Counted from the first letter of the stretch, positions 11,713-20,973 are shown. The stretch: 22,200 nucleotides of DNA from Botryllus schlosseri (GCA_000444245.1 KE605655.1:25323-47522); one strand, 5' to 3'. The notes: generated by a model not told the origin, from the letters alone. Program-made: numbers and translations.

Positions 11713-11872
11713 TGGATTAATTACATTAATTCAGTTCAATTACNATTAAAATTACTCCCTTGCATGCTTCTATTACATTACAATTACCCAATGCTAACAA
11801 AACAATATCAAATTAGAATTACAATTACTGTTAAACATGTATTTAATTACAATTACTGTTAAACGTGTAATT
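11713..11872. repeat. ATTAC/AATTAC-rich repeat
   Basis: The words AATTAC, ATTACA and TTACAATTACTG recur many times over about 160 bases, including a near-exact direct repeat (AATTACAATTACTGTTAAAC followed by ATGT or GTGT). Such ATTAC-rich sequence is common in non-autonomous DNA elements of animals. One undetermined base is at 11744. The right side is cut by the hAT-type element that starts at 11873; I do not see the repeat resume clearly after 12886. Confidence 0.6.
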
Positions 11873-12886
11873 CAGAGGTGGGCAACCTTTTTGCTAATCA
11901 CGGCCGCATTTCGATTACTTATATAGCCTACGGCTGCATTCCAGTTCATAGCCGTAATGAACAAACTGGACGCAAAATATGTTAAACTGTCCAATGTCCA
12001 TTTCCAGTGAACTCCGGACTATTCCACTTTTCATATCGGCCTATTATACGCACCGAAATCGCGGAGCGTGAGCATTTTTCAGGTTCACTAATGGATTCCG
12101 TCATTGGGTGGATTCCGTCACCGGTAGAGCTGATAGTGGGGATGCTTTCGACAATTTAGGGCAAATTATAAATGATAAGTGCATCTTCGGGTGGACCAAT
12201 TGTTATTAGTCACTTTGTAGCATGCTGTTGTTTCTTGACCCTACATCAGAATTGTCGGTATATAGTGCAGTGGTTCTCAAACTTTTTTTTAGACATGCCC
12301 CCTTTATGCTAGTGAAAAATTTCGCGCGCCTCTTATCGCCATATCACAAAATGCAACCATAATATCAGCAATCCCAATGGATAGCTTGATGGCATGGAAG
12401 GTTACGACTGTCGACGAGAGAATTCTTAAATATTTAATTAGGACTATATACAGAGCAAGACCGTTGAATCAGAGGTAAATCGCGCGAAGCGCGCCAAAAA
12501 AGTTCTGTTGACTGCAGCTTCGCGTCCCCTTTAGATGCTTCCGCGAACCCAAGGGGGCGCTCCCCTCAGTTTGAGAACCACTGGTGTAGTGGAAACATCT
12601 TGGAATCGACCAAATGTATCAAAACAAATTTCTTTCACAGCGAGCACATGATTCCCATTCCGGCTCAGATTGCAAAGGGCGCTACTATATTCAGACCGAA
12701 AAACGAAGACGCATTGAATCGCGCGAAGCGCGAAGATAATTTCAAGAATAATTGAAATCGCTCAAAAATTCGGGAGTAGATTTGTAGTTTCAATTTGCAT
12801 ATCGACGGGCACCAACACATATCAATTGAATTACGTGTCGACGGCCGCACATATTCCCTTCTATGGCCGCAGGTTCCCCACCCCTG
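11873..12886. mobile_element. Non-autonomous hAT-type element (CAGAGGTGGG ends), carrying a second element
   Basis: The left end CAGAGGTGGGCAACCT and the complement of the right end, CAGGGGTGGGGAACCT, agree at 14 of 16 positions and match the hAT terminal pattern. GGCCGC-rich subterminal sequence lies near both ends (11903-11910; 12843-12869). Removing the inner element at 12268-12583 leaves about 700 bases, with no usable transposase frame. The flanking 8-mers GTGTAATT and AGTTATTG do not match well, so the target duplication has decayed or the true boundary is slightly different. A CGCGCGAAGCGCG motif is at 12720-12732. Confidence 0.75.
12268..12583. mobile_element. Nested non-autonomous hAT-type element (CAGTGGTTCTC ends), 316 bp
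   Basis: Both ends read CAGTGGTTCTCAAACT inward, a 16-base perfect terminal inverted repeat, and both subterminal regions carry C-rich CGCCCCC/GCCCCC words. The flanking octamers ATATAGTG (12260-12267) and GTGTAGTG (12584-12591) agree at 6 of 8 positions, with only A/G changes, as expected for an aged 8-bp hAT target duplication. It sits inside the element 11873-12886 and is therefore the younger of the two. A CGCGCGAAGCGCG motif is at 12481-12493. Confidence 0.9.
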
Positions 12887-15373
12887 AGTTATTGATTCGG
12901 TGTAGAGGTGCTCTTAGACAACCGTAGCGACGTCATTAGCAACTATCTCAAGCTATTCATGTTTCATTCATGATACGTAGAATACATTTAATAAAAAAAA
13001 AAGTCGATTGACGTATATTTGTCGAAAAAATAGTCTCTAAATGATAATTTTCAGGATAAAATTAACTATTGCTTTATCAGTGCACTACAACGCACATGTT
13101 AGTACTGCATGCCCATATTCCCCTCCTCTAGCGCCAGTTAACCTATATTGCCCACAACATACTACGTTTCACGGCATATGTAGGAAGAGGCAACATTTCA
13201 AAAAACAGAGCCAATTCGGCAAAAGTAATGCCATTTCCGGACTCAGCGTCCCTGATATACCCCTAAATCGATCTCATATATCATGATCTTTTTTTAAATA
13301 TATTTTTTGTTGCGCCGTGTGATTGATACAGAATGGATATTCTGATGATGATGACTGCCGGCCGTAAAAAATGCTGCACAACGATGTAGTCCCGGTTAAA
13401 GATATTTTTGGTCCGTTTATCACAGTGGTAGGAAGGCTTTTTCGTCGAAGGAGCGAATTTTACCCTAAATTTTCAATTGTTTATGCCCGCCACTGTGACG
13501 TCACAATTATGGAAAATGCAACCATAACCATAGCACTGATACGCGAAATACAAATATTGTGGTAACCTTACGATTCTTCGAAGTCGCAATGAAATGCCTG
13601 TCTTGGCCGTATGAGTTTCGAGTCATGTCATTTGTTCGAGTATAAGTCGATTCAATACAGAAATATTTTTCCGTATTTCAAGTTATCACAGTCTTGCTAC
13701 AATCAGTGTCCAGTGCGCCCTTCACACTAACAGGATTTCGCTGTCAACGTCCCAGACTTGATTCGAATGGTCACCAGAGGGGAAACACATGAATATGTTC
13801 CACATTTGCAATGCAAGTGGCTGTATTTCTTTGAAAATATAACTACCGACAGAAATGTGTTGAATATACAAGCCTTTTTCTATTATTTAGCATCGATTCG
13901 TATGCCAGATTAAACTGACAGGATGTTAAATATGACCGTGGTACGCTGTGTTGCTAATAATATGGGATAATTAACTTCCAGCTTTTGTAATAATTAGTCC
14001 CGTCTATTGACCCGCTTTTATTGTTCGTGTCATATGTCGCGCCAATGGCGACAGCTGCGAGGGTTAAATTCCTAGATAGAGACATGCAGTGCGAAGTTGC
14101 AATTCGGCACAGCTTCGAAAGATGTGCAATATACTGGGTCATTGGCAGCGTAATCGGATTAGGAATCGCGAGACACTAGATTGAGTACGGATATGCAATG
14201 CATGCCCAATGCCCATTGTCCGTAAAACGTAGTGGTAATGCTTTCCATGTCTGTACAGAAACTGGATTCTCTCTCTGAAACTTACATATGGCACTCAACT
14301 GGAAGCAGTAATTTTCAAGACACGTCCAAATTAGCCAGCTTATTGTAATCGATTGCGGCAATATAAAATGTATTCTAAATCTAAACCATCCCATCCATAG
14401 AGCTTTTTGGAGGTACCGAACTGCAATATACAAATGAATACCATATTGAAATATCGGCTGACACTTGCCGGCAGTAATCGTCAGCAACTAGTAGAGAATG
14501 GGAAATAACATTGTAATACATATCCCATCTAATCATATCGAATCGTGATATTACAGAATAATAGTAATATTTTCTGCTTTGTATTTCATTAAAGTGACGG
14601 TACTGTACTGCGTATTGATACACGCAAATTCATTTAACGCACATTACTACCACGAAACATGTACCTGATTGACATTATGGACCAAGTCAGGATCGGGGTA
14701 ATCTGTCAGACACCAGCGTGCTGTTTTAGAGGTGGTCAACGTCCTCTTAGGCACACCAGAAGTATAATTAACGTGATAAATATCCACTCAAGTTTCACGT
14801 ACAAAAAATTGAATAGTGGTAAGTACAAGTATATTCTAAAATCACAACAACTTAAATAAGCATAGTGTAAATAGGCAAAACCTATTCTACGTACCTCAAA
14901 AAGTAGAAGAACTTGGTGAATGGCCAACAAGAATGACACGATGAGTCGCAGAATAGGCCGTTCAATAAGTCCAGTGCTAACAGCAGCTCCGGGATGATGA
15001 AAATGAAATCGGCATGGTGTTAAATTATTATTGACCACACATGTAGAAACACCATGGTTACTAAAAGAATTATTGCTATTCCTCTTATAAGCAGTTCCAT
15101 ATTACCTCTCCGTATGAGCATAGAGAAGGGAATCGCGAAGTGATCATTGTACGAAAGGCACAAACTGTTGCAATTGGGTTTACGTTATACCTATTTGCAC
15201 TACTCCCTCGCTCAAGTGACTTGTTTTTAGACGACTTACACTTGTACAATACTCCATACGTTTTGCAATTTGGATTTTGAATTTGAAATATATTGAGTAT
15301 AGTTTCGGAACAGGTTTGCATCGCTTTCACGAGTGATATCATCATGATAACCGCGTGAAATACCCCGTGTATC
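12887..15373. other. Unique sequence without a recognisable gene
   Basis: No coding family, RNA gene or complete transposon is visible. A perfect TGACGTCA (CRE-type site) is at 13496-13503, next to an inverted pair TCACAGTGG (about 13419) and CCACTGTGA (about 13490); this could be the remnant of a small inverted-repeat element, but I find no ends. Frames on the minus strand near 14176-14623 and 15085-15405 are unrecognised and within chance length. Confidence 0.5.
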
Positions 15374-15859
15374 ACAGTACCCAGGACTGTAATGACTGGA
15401 GTCACGATTATTTGGTGACTCGACTCGAGTCAATTTGTGTATTAACTCGTCTTGTACATGTCATTGTGCATGACTCGAANAAAGTCACACAGGACTCGAA
15501 ACTAGGACGGCCAAGACAGAAATTTCATTGTAGCTTCGAAGAAAAGTAAAGTCACCACATTATTGGTATGTCGTGATCGTAAGTCCTGATGCATGAAAAT
15601 AGGACCAGAAACTGTTAGGACCGAGGAAAATTACGATATTATGAATGCGATCAACCGTATATCACTCGAGCAGAGCTGAAAAAAGTGGATTGCACCGGAT
15701 TGAATTAAAACTGAACACAGTGACTAGAACACGACATCGAGTCACGACACTATGACTACTCGCTGACATAGACTCGGACTTGACTCGAGTCAAAACTAGA
15801 AAAGTGAGATTGACTTGTAACTCGAAATCTTGTGACTTCGTTACAACTCTGATAGTACC
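15374..15859. mobile_element. Complete GACTCG-rich non-autonomous hAT-like element with target duplications
   Basis: The element body is 15382-15851 (470 bp). The left end reads CAGGACTGTAATGACTGGAG and the complement of the right end CAGAGTTGTAACGAAGTCAC; they align with a small gap as imperfect inverted repeats. Flanking octamers ACAGTACC (15374-15381) and ATAGTACC (15852-15859) agree at 7 of 8 positions, an 8-bp target duplication typical of hAT. Inside are GACTCGAGTC palindromes at 15422-15431 and 15782-15791 and one undetermined base at 15480. No transposase frame is present. The copy at 198-387 is a partial relative. Confidence 0.8.
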
Positions 15860-16086
15860 CAATATGTTTTAGAAGATTCTATATAAGTGTAATACAATTA
15901 GTCATTTTGCGTTAGTGTCAAAGATACATCTTTTGATTTAAAAAATAACAACCTCTGATCAACCGGTAAAAGCATGGGACTCATAGACTAGGCATATTTT
16001 TTCAACTGCTTACTCGGGTACTGTTAAGACCTTTAGTTGTCAATTTCCCCTGGAAGTATAGTTTCGACATGCCTTGGAAATTGATA

Positions 16087-16296
16087 CTTGCTAGCAATGT
16101 TCCCTCTAAGCTGCGCACATGCGCAAATGCGCAGTGCTGACACGGTCTCTGCGCACAGAAAATCCATGTTGCGCACAAAAAATCCGAAGCGATGACCATT
16201 CTTAGTCGTTATACGCACTGTTGTCCAAGGGTCTGCGCAGTGAGTTGGTGAGTGTGTGCAGACTCGTCAAAAATTAGAGGGAACATTGCTTGCTGG
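16087..16296. mobile_element. Short hAT-type element (CAATGTTCCCTCTAA ends), 194 bp
   Basis: The body is 16095-16288. CAATGTTCCCTCTAA at the left is mirrored exactly by TTAGAGGGAACATTG at the right, a 15-base perfect inverted repeat. Flanking octamers CTTGCTAG (16087-16094) and CTTGCTGG (16289-16296) agree at 7 of 8 positions. The interior is rich in TGCGCA words. Elements with GTTCCCTCTAA termini are a familiar hAT type in animal genomes. It is far too short to encode anything and would have moved only with transposase supplied by another element. Confidence 0.9.
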
Positions 16297-16685
16297 TATG
16301 AATTTATGGCATCAAAGAGTTGCTTCGTAACGCCACTTGCTTATTGAAAACTGTTCAACGAGCTAGCATCTTAAACTTAGCTGTAACGGATGACGTTGAT
16401 TGATCACTGACATTACAAAACACAAATAGTTTTTTTGCGCGAAGGTGATTATTGAGTCAGTGTGCGCGTAGGAGAGGGATACCTTGCACAGGGCTGAACG
16501 CCGTATTGATTCCATGCTTGATTCTGTGTGGACGTTAACGTGTAGGTACCTTGGAAGGGATCTGAGACGATTAGCTGTAGAGCATGTAGAGCGGATACTG
16601 TATGTTAAGCTAAAATAAAGGCAACGAAATTTGTGTAGCATGTTTTTGCCAAGGCTTGAAATGCGTGATGATACTTTCAAGCATC
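16297..16685. other. Sequence left of the 1140-bp element, no clear gene
   Basis: Short frames on both strands cross this stretch. In one plus-strand frame the bases just before the hAT insertion read GLKCVMILSSILYT, and with the inserted element set aside the frame would run on into A1. This could be an exon fragment or chance. I see no matching sequence left of the second A copy at 19748. Confidence 0.3.
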
Positions 16686-16745
16686 CTCTATACCAGTGGT
16701 TCCCAACGTGAGCGATATCGCCCCCCAGGGGGCTATTTGGCGGTC

Positions 16746-16824
16746 TAGGGGGGCGAAAATAACGAAGGGGGCGATAGGGGGGCGAAAATGGACGAAGGGG
16801 GAGCTAGGGGCGATAGGGGGGCGA
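16746..16824 (+). repeat. G-rich minisatellite inside the hAT-type element
   Basis: A unit starting TAGGGGGGCGA recurs: 16746-16774 (29 bp), 16775-16804 (30 bp), then shortened units at 16805-16813 and 16814-16824. The units contain runs of four to six G at close spacing on the plus strand, which meets the usual pattern for G-quadruplex formation. Confidence 0.75.
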
Positions 16825-17572
16825 TGGTGTGTTAAAACGGCTATATTGAAGTTGGGAATGTAGCTACCACACCCCAAACCCCCCAATTGGAGGTGGGGGG
16901 CCCGAAATCGAAGGAAGCCCAAAATTATTTCGTGAAATAACATGAATGATACAGTAATTTTTTAGAAATTCATGCCACTTTTTCAAAAATTTTCATGTAT
17001 CTTGATGTTGGGGTCCCCGTCACCAAACAAAAATACTCATGAGTTATGGAAATGGGAGGCTTCGGCGTCGGCCATTACTGCGCCACGATGCACCAAGACA
17101 TATGAAGTTAGAGGCCATGTAACATGCGCCTCCGAGAAGTGTGACAGAACGATCAGCAGCGAGAAGACCTTGGCCGAAAGAAATGCCCTTGTGCTGACTG
17201 AAAACTTCGATCTATATACAATATACAGATACGTTTAATTGTCCATAGGCGCCTCGATGGCTGGCGTCGAATGTTCCTGTCATGGCGACTGTAACCCTAC
17301 AGGACAAATGCCATCCCGCAAGGAAAAAATTATTTGCCAGTAAAGAAATACCAATATGAAATCATATGCGTCTTTTCGTTTGGTATGTTTTGACGATTTC
17401 CATATCTTCTGACACAGCAGATATAGGAGGTCACGAAATAACATCATGTAAAGAAGTCAATATAACAATGATTCCGCCCGGAGATGTTTAATTATTATTT
17501 GGGGGTCCTACCTTTTCCAACATACCACATCGACCATATTGACCGATTCAAACATAAATTATATGAATTTGT

Positions 17573-17585
17573 CGCGCTTCGCGCG
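17573..17585. repeat. CGCGCGAAGCGCG hairpin motif
   Basis: On the minus strand this 13-mer is the same as those at 12481-12493 and 12720-12732 on the plus strand. It folds on itself as a 5-bp stem, CGCGC/GCGCG, around a GAA loop. Each of the three copies lies inside a different hAT-type element. Confidence 0.7.
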
Positions 17586-17833
17586 TTTAGGCGAAATATG
17601 GTGACTCACCAAACAGTACATGAAATAGGGTAAATCTGATATGCAGCGACAAAACGCCCACTGGCTGAGGGGGTCTAGGGTTTGGTTTATCACCCTATGG
17701 GGCCAAAGACCAACGTTTTTTTTTCGAGGGGGGCTGACGAAGTGCTGTTTTTCGGTTCCCAATATTTGGGGGGTGATGATCGGTGTGGAGCTTCAAAAGG
17801 GGGCGATGAGTCGAAAAAGGCTGGGAACCACTG

Positions 17834-18662
17834 CTCTATACGGAAGCCTTGTTCATGGGATTGGCCGGCATCATTTGTGCTTCGAAGTGTAAGTATTAAG
17901 TACGAGGTAGGTTCTGCAAGCCGTTACTGAGATAGCTCAATCTTATATCTAAGTAAATTATTGTTTCGCGTTGATTCCATTCGCGAAACTCGTGTTTAAC
18001 TATATCAGGGATGATTGTAATTAAAATATCTCATTTTATTAATTTAATTTCCAAATATTTTCTGTGATGGTATGTCTTTTCATATGCATTCGTATTTTCA
18101 CTAGTTGACCTAGAGGGCATAACCACTTCTGTCAGATGCCCATGGCATGGATGGCTCGGCTTTTATGATTTTGTTATATCGAGACTTCCATTCACACCTT
18201 CCTTATCTGCATATATCATTTCACCCAGTAGAATTTTAGTAACATGCATGTTATTGATTTGTGAAAAGCAGTGGACGAATAAAGATTCTATCTTCGTATA
18301 CCTTGGGAGAACGGCGAGAAATGAATTATTCTTTAGTTCCCAAATCCATAGTGATAACTTTCCATTTGACGAACCGATTTATAGGTAAGCGCTAACGTCG
18401 TCTTCACGCAGTATAGGTTGTAGTGGTGATGTAAGATTATAGTTGTGGATATGGGCTCGTCGTGGCTTAGATTTCCGCCGATTGCGGCGAGTGTTTCGTC
18501 CGAACAGTGAGCTTACGATAATCGTGAGCGTGTTTGGATATTTGTACAACGATTTGAAGTAGCAAGTTCGATGCGACTTGCTCCGTCTCAAGAGACGCAT
18601 GCTTCCATTAATCTATGGACTTGGGGACTTGGCAATATTGTATAATAATAATATATAATAAT
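17834..18662. repeat. Repeat block A, copy 1
   Basis: This ~830-bp block aligns with 19748-20602 from CTCTATACGG onward through an (AAT)n tract. I estimate roughly 12% difference in the first 270 bases, including a small insertion in copy 2. Shared words include AACTCGTGTT, ACCACTTCTGTCAGATGCCC and TTACGAATAAAGATTCT-like sequence. No intact shared protein is evident. A strong 5' splice-site-like GTAAGTA is near the left end in both copies. The block ends in a short AAT-rich tract (about 18641-18666), after which block B follows directly. Confidence 0.85.
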
Positions 18663-19182
18663 AAAACCTTGTCGTACNGTGAATCCTTGCAGATTAGCAC
18701 AAAGGTTCCCCACGTTATTAAATGTTAAGAACCAGTTGTCTATGATGGCAATATAATAGCTCTATGCTCGAACGCTTTTGACAACGAGTAATCTCTCGTT
18801 TTTCTCTATCATTGCCATTGTCAAAACTTGGGGGCTCCGTTAGGAAATGGTGCTATTGTCAAGGTGATAACAGAGCCAATGTCCTTGGCGCAGTGTGCAG
18901 CGCGCGCGCCTTAAAGGTCACGAACATATATAGCTGGGTCGCTGGTTCGCATCCCGGTGAGCGCTCTGTAATAGAGACATCTCTCTCCCAGGAACAAGCG
19001 TGGCCGATCTTTCCTGATGCATTAGCTCGTTACGACTTGTCCCTCAGAGCGAGATTCAAATACCCGCCGCTCAGCGCTCCCGTGGTCAGGTAATATTTGC
19101 CATTTTAGCATTTATTACCATCGTGAAATGCAATGCTTAAAATGAGTTGAAAAGGCAGAATTCTGTCGCCCGGTCTCCCAAG
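18663..19182 (+). repeat. Repeat block B, copy 1 (contains a tRNA-like promoter)
   Basis: This block starts AAAACCTTGTCGTAC and ends CTCCCAAG; it aligns with 21609-22128. The first ~200 bases differ by about 5%, the rest by more. Inside, TGGCGCAGTGT (18886-18896) resembles a pol III A box and GGTTCGCATCC (18944-18954) a B box (one mismatch to GGTTCGANTCC), 58 bases apart, as in tRNA-derived SINEs with a long variable arm. A frame of 93 codons (18812-19093) has a relative in copy 2, but almost every base difference changes an amino acid, so it does not look like a selected protein. Confidence 0.75.
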
Positions 19183-19747
19183 ACTCATTTGCAGACGACC
19201 GCCACCGCATTACCCAACACGGCCGTTACCAGGAGCTTTAAAACCAGCATCATCCATATATGCGGCAATTTAGGTATAGATATGCGTTAGTCTTTGTCAT
19301 AGTCAGATATTAATGTGATTAATCCCTTATTTCCTCTCCTTCAGAGTGCATGCCTATAATTTACATGGCCTAGGCCCAGGTTGGTGTCTGATTTCAACGA
19401 ATACTAAAAGTCTTTTCGACACCTTTTTGTATTTTCATTGTATCGTTGTCCTGTGATGTTTTGAAATGATGACATTATTAATGAAGTGATACTGATATAA
19501 AAATGCACACTTGTCCACGGACCCACCTGCACGGCACATAATGAGGTTGGTTATTGACCAGCGGTTCCCATCGACATCTAGTACAAACGTATCGCGAGGT
19601 TGCGCTGTTGAGTAGCAAATTAGAGGAACTGTTTGTACATCTTTTGCCCTTTTTAAATGTCACAGGGAACAATCCAGCGCAGATTTTACTTGAACACAGT
19701 GTTCCTTCTTGTAATCAATTGCAAAATTATTTCAATAAGATAGAGCC
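19183..19747. other. Spacer between B1 and A2
   Basis: This 565-bp stretch is not seen elsewhere in the window. A plus-strand frame at 19554-19769 (71 codons, ending SIRQLC) looks amphipathic, and its last codons run into A2; I do not recognise it. CAGCGGTTCCCATCG at 19559-19573 looks like a hAT terminus (compare CAGTGGTTCCCA), but I find no right end and no target duplication. Confidence 0.4.
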
Positions 19748-20602
19748 CTCTATACGGCAGCTTTGTTAATTGGATTGGTCGGCATCATTTGTGCCTCGAA
19801 GTGTAAGTAGTAAGTACTAAGTATGAACGAGGCAGGTTCTGCAACCCATTACTGAGATAGCTGAAGCTTATATCTAAGTAAGTTATTGTTTCAGGTTGAT
19901 TCCATTCGCGAAACTCGTGTTCAACTATGTCGGGGATAATTGTAATTGCAATTATCCCATTTTATTAATTTAATTTCCAATTATTTTCTATGAAGACATG
20001 TCTTTTCATATGCATTCGTATTTTTACTAGTGGACCCAAAGTTTTGGTCATAACCACTTCTGTCAGATGCCCATGGCATCGGTGACTCTGCTTTTATGAT
20101 TTTGCTTTATCGAGACTTCCATTCACACCTTCCTTATCAGCATATATCATTTCACCCACTAGAATTTTAGTAACATGCATGTTATTGATTTGCGAAAAGC
20201 AGTTTACGAATAAAGATTCTCTTTTCGTATACCTTGGGAGAACGGCGAAAAATGAATTATTCTTTAGTTCCCGAATCCATAACTATAACTTTCCGTTTGA
20301 CGAACCGAATCATAGGTAAACACCAACGTCATCTTCACGCAGTATAGGTTGCAGTGGTGATGTAAGATNAGAGTTGTGGATATGGGCTCGTCGTGGCCTA
20401 GATTACCGGCGACTGCGGCGAGTGCTTCGTCCGAACAGTGAGCCATACGATTATCGTGAACGTGTTTGGACATTTGTACAATGATTTGATGTAGCAAGTT
20501 CGATGCGACTCGACTCCGTCTTAAGAGACGCATGCTTCCTTTAATCTATGGACTTGGGGACTTGGCATTATTGTATAATAATAATAATAATAATAATAAT
20601 AG
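19748..20602. repeat. Repeat block A, copy 2, with an unoccupied hAT target site
   Basis: The block begins with a single CTCTATAC (19748-19755), which is the target duplicated around the 1140-bp element in copy 1. It therefore represents the site without the insertion. It contains a perfect 10-bp inverted repeat, GGGATAATTG/CAATTATCCC (19933-19958), that has drifted in copy 1. It ends in a pure (AAT)n tract (20576-20602), longer than in copy 1, where about 1 kb of extra sequence begins. One undetermined base is at 20369. Confidence 0.85.
20576..20602. repeat. (AAT)n microsatellite
   Basis: An uninterrupted AAT tract of about nine units. The matching place in A1 (18641-18666) has a shorter, interrupted tract, as expected for slippage after duplication. 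Confidence 0.9.
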
Positions 20603-20608
20603 ATAATC

Positions 20609-20973
20609 GGGGGAGACAGCGCTAGTGGTGAGCGTCCGCGTCATCTACGCAGGCGGCCCGGGTTCGATTACCGCCGTCGGAGGTTATTCTGGACTCCTCG
20701 TCCCACGTGTCGCTGTTCTCACGGCGACAACAAAAACCGGAAAAAGGACCCGGGAACCAAAATAGAAACAAGTAGCTTAGGACCAACGAAGAAAGAATAA
20801 CGTAGAAGACTGTGACAGCGGGCACTATAGGTCGAAGGAGATGCCAGTTAAAGAGCTCCAACTGGTTGGTCGTTCGGCATCCCCCTACCTGTTCATTACA
20901 TCTCATTGTGTGTCTTGTACATTGCGTGTGTGTGTCTTAGGCAGATGAAAATGCAATATGATATGATATGATT
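20609..20973 (+). mobile_element. tRNA-derived SINE, about 365 bp
   Basis: The element starts GGGGGAGACAGCGCTAGTGG. An A-box-like AGCGCTAGTGG (20618-20628) and a B box GGTTCGATTAC (20661-20671; 10 of 11 to GGTTCGANNCC) are 43 bases apart, the spacing of a tRNA gene and of tRNA-headed SINEs. A unique body follows, then a short repeat tail of ATATGATATGATATG (20957-20971). The tRNA cloverleaf is not complete enough for a working tRNA. Target duplications are not clear because the element sits in an AAT tract. It would have moved with enzymes of a LINE. Confidence 0.7.

Larger units (their letters stand above)
16686..17841. mobile_element. hAT-type element, 1140 bp, with perfect 8-bp target duplication
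   Basis: The body is 16694-17833. The left end CAGTGGTTCCCAAC and the complement of the right end CAGTGGTTCCCAGC form a terminal inverted repeat identical for 12 bases. CTCTATAC flanks both sides (16686-16693 and 17834-17841) and fits the hAT target preference nTnnnnAn. Both arms are rich in CGCCCCC words. A plus-strand frame (16972-17238, 88 codons) ends with RNALVLTENFD, which faintly recalls the C-terminal dimerisation region of hAT transposases (pattern RN.L..EN); this is weak. No frame is long enough for a working transposase. The unoccupied target is present once at 19748-19755. Confidence 0.9.

Noticed and set aside
12348-13527. 15-mer AAAATGCAACCATAA shared by 12348-12362 and 13513-13527
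   Set aside because: A single shared 15-mer is close to chance expectation in this window, and the flanks do not align.
16972-17238. Possible hAT transposase C-terminal fragment
   Set aside because: Only RNAL..TENFD resembles the family pattern; the conserved SER.FS part is not recognisable, so I mention it but do not call a gene.
18812-19093. 93-codon frame in block B with a partner in copy 2
   Set aside because: Nearly all base differences between the copies change the amino acid, the frame is shifted in copy 2, and tRNA-like promoter boxes lie inside it.
19186-19210. FADD-like word (SFADDRH), recalling the reverse transcriptase YADD motif
   Set aside because: The frame closes soon after and no other reverse transcriptase motifs are nearby.
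20609-20690. A functional tRNA gene
   Set aside because: The A and B boxes are present, but the acceptor and anticodon stems do not pair properly and a SINE body with a repeat tail follows.
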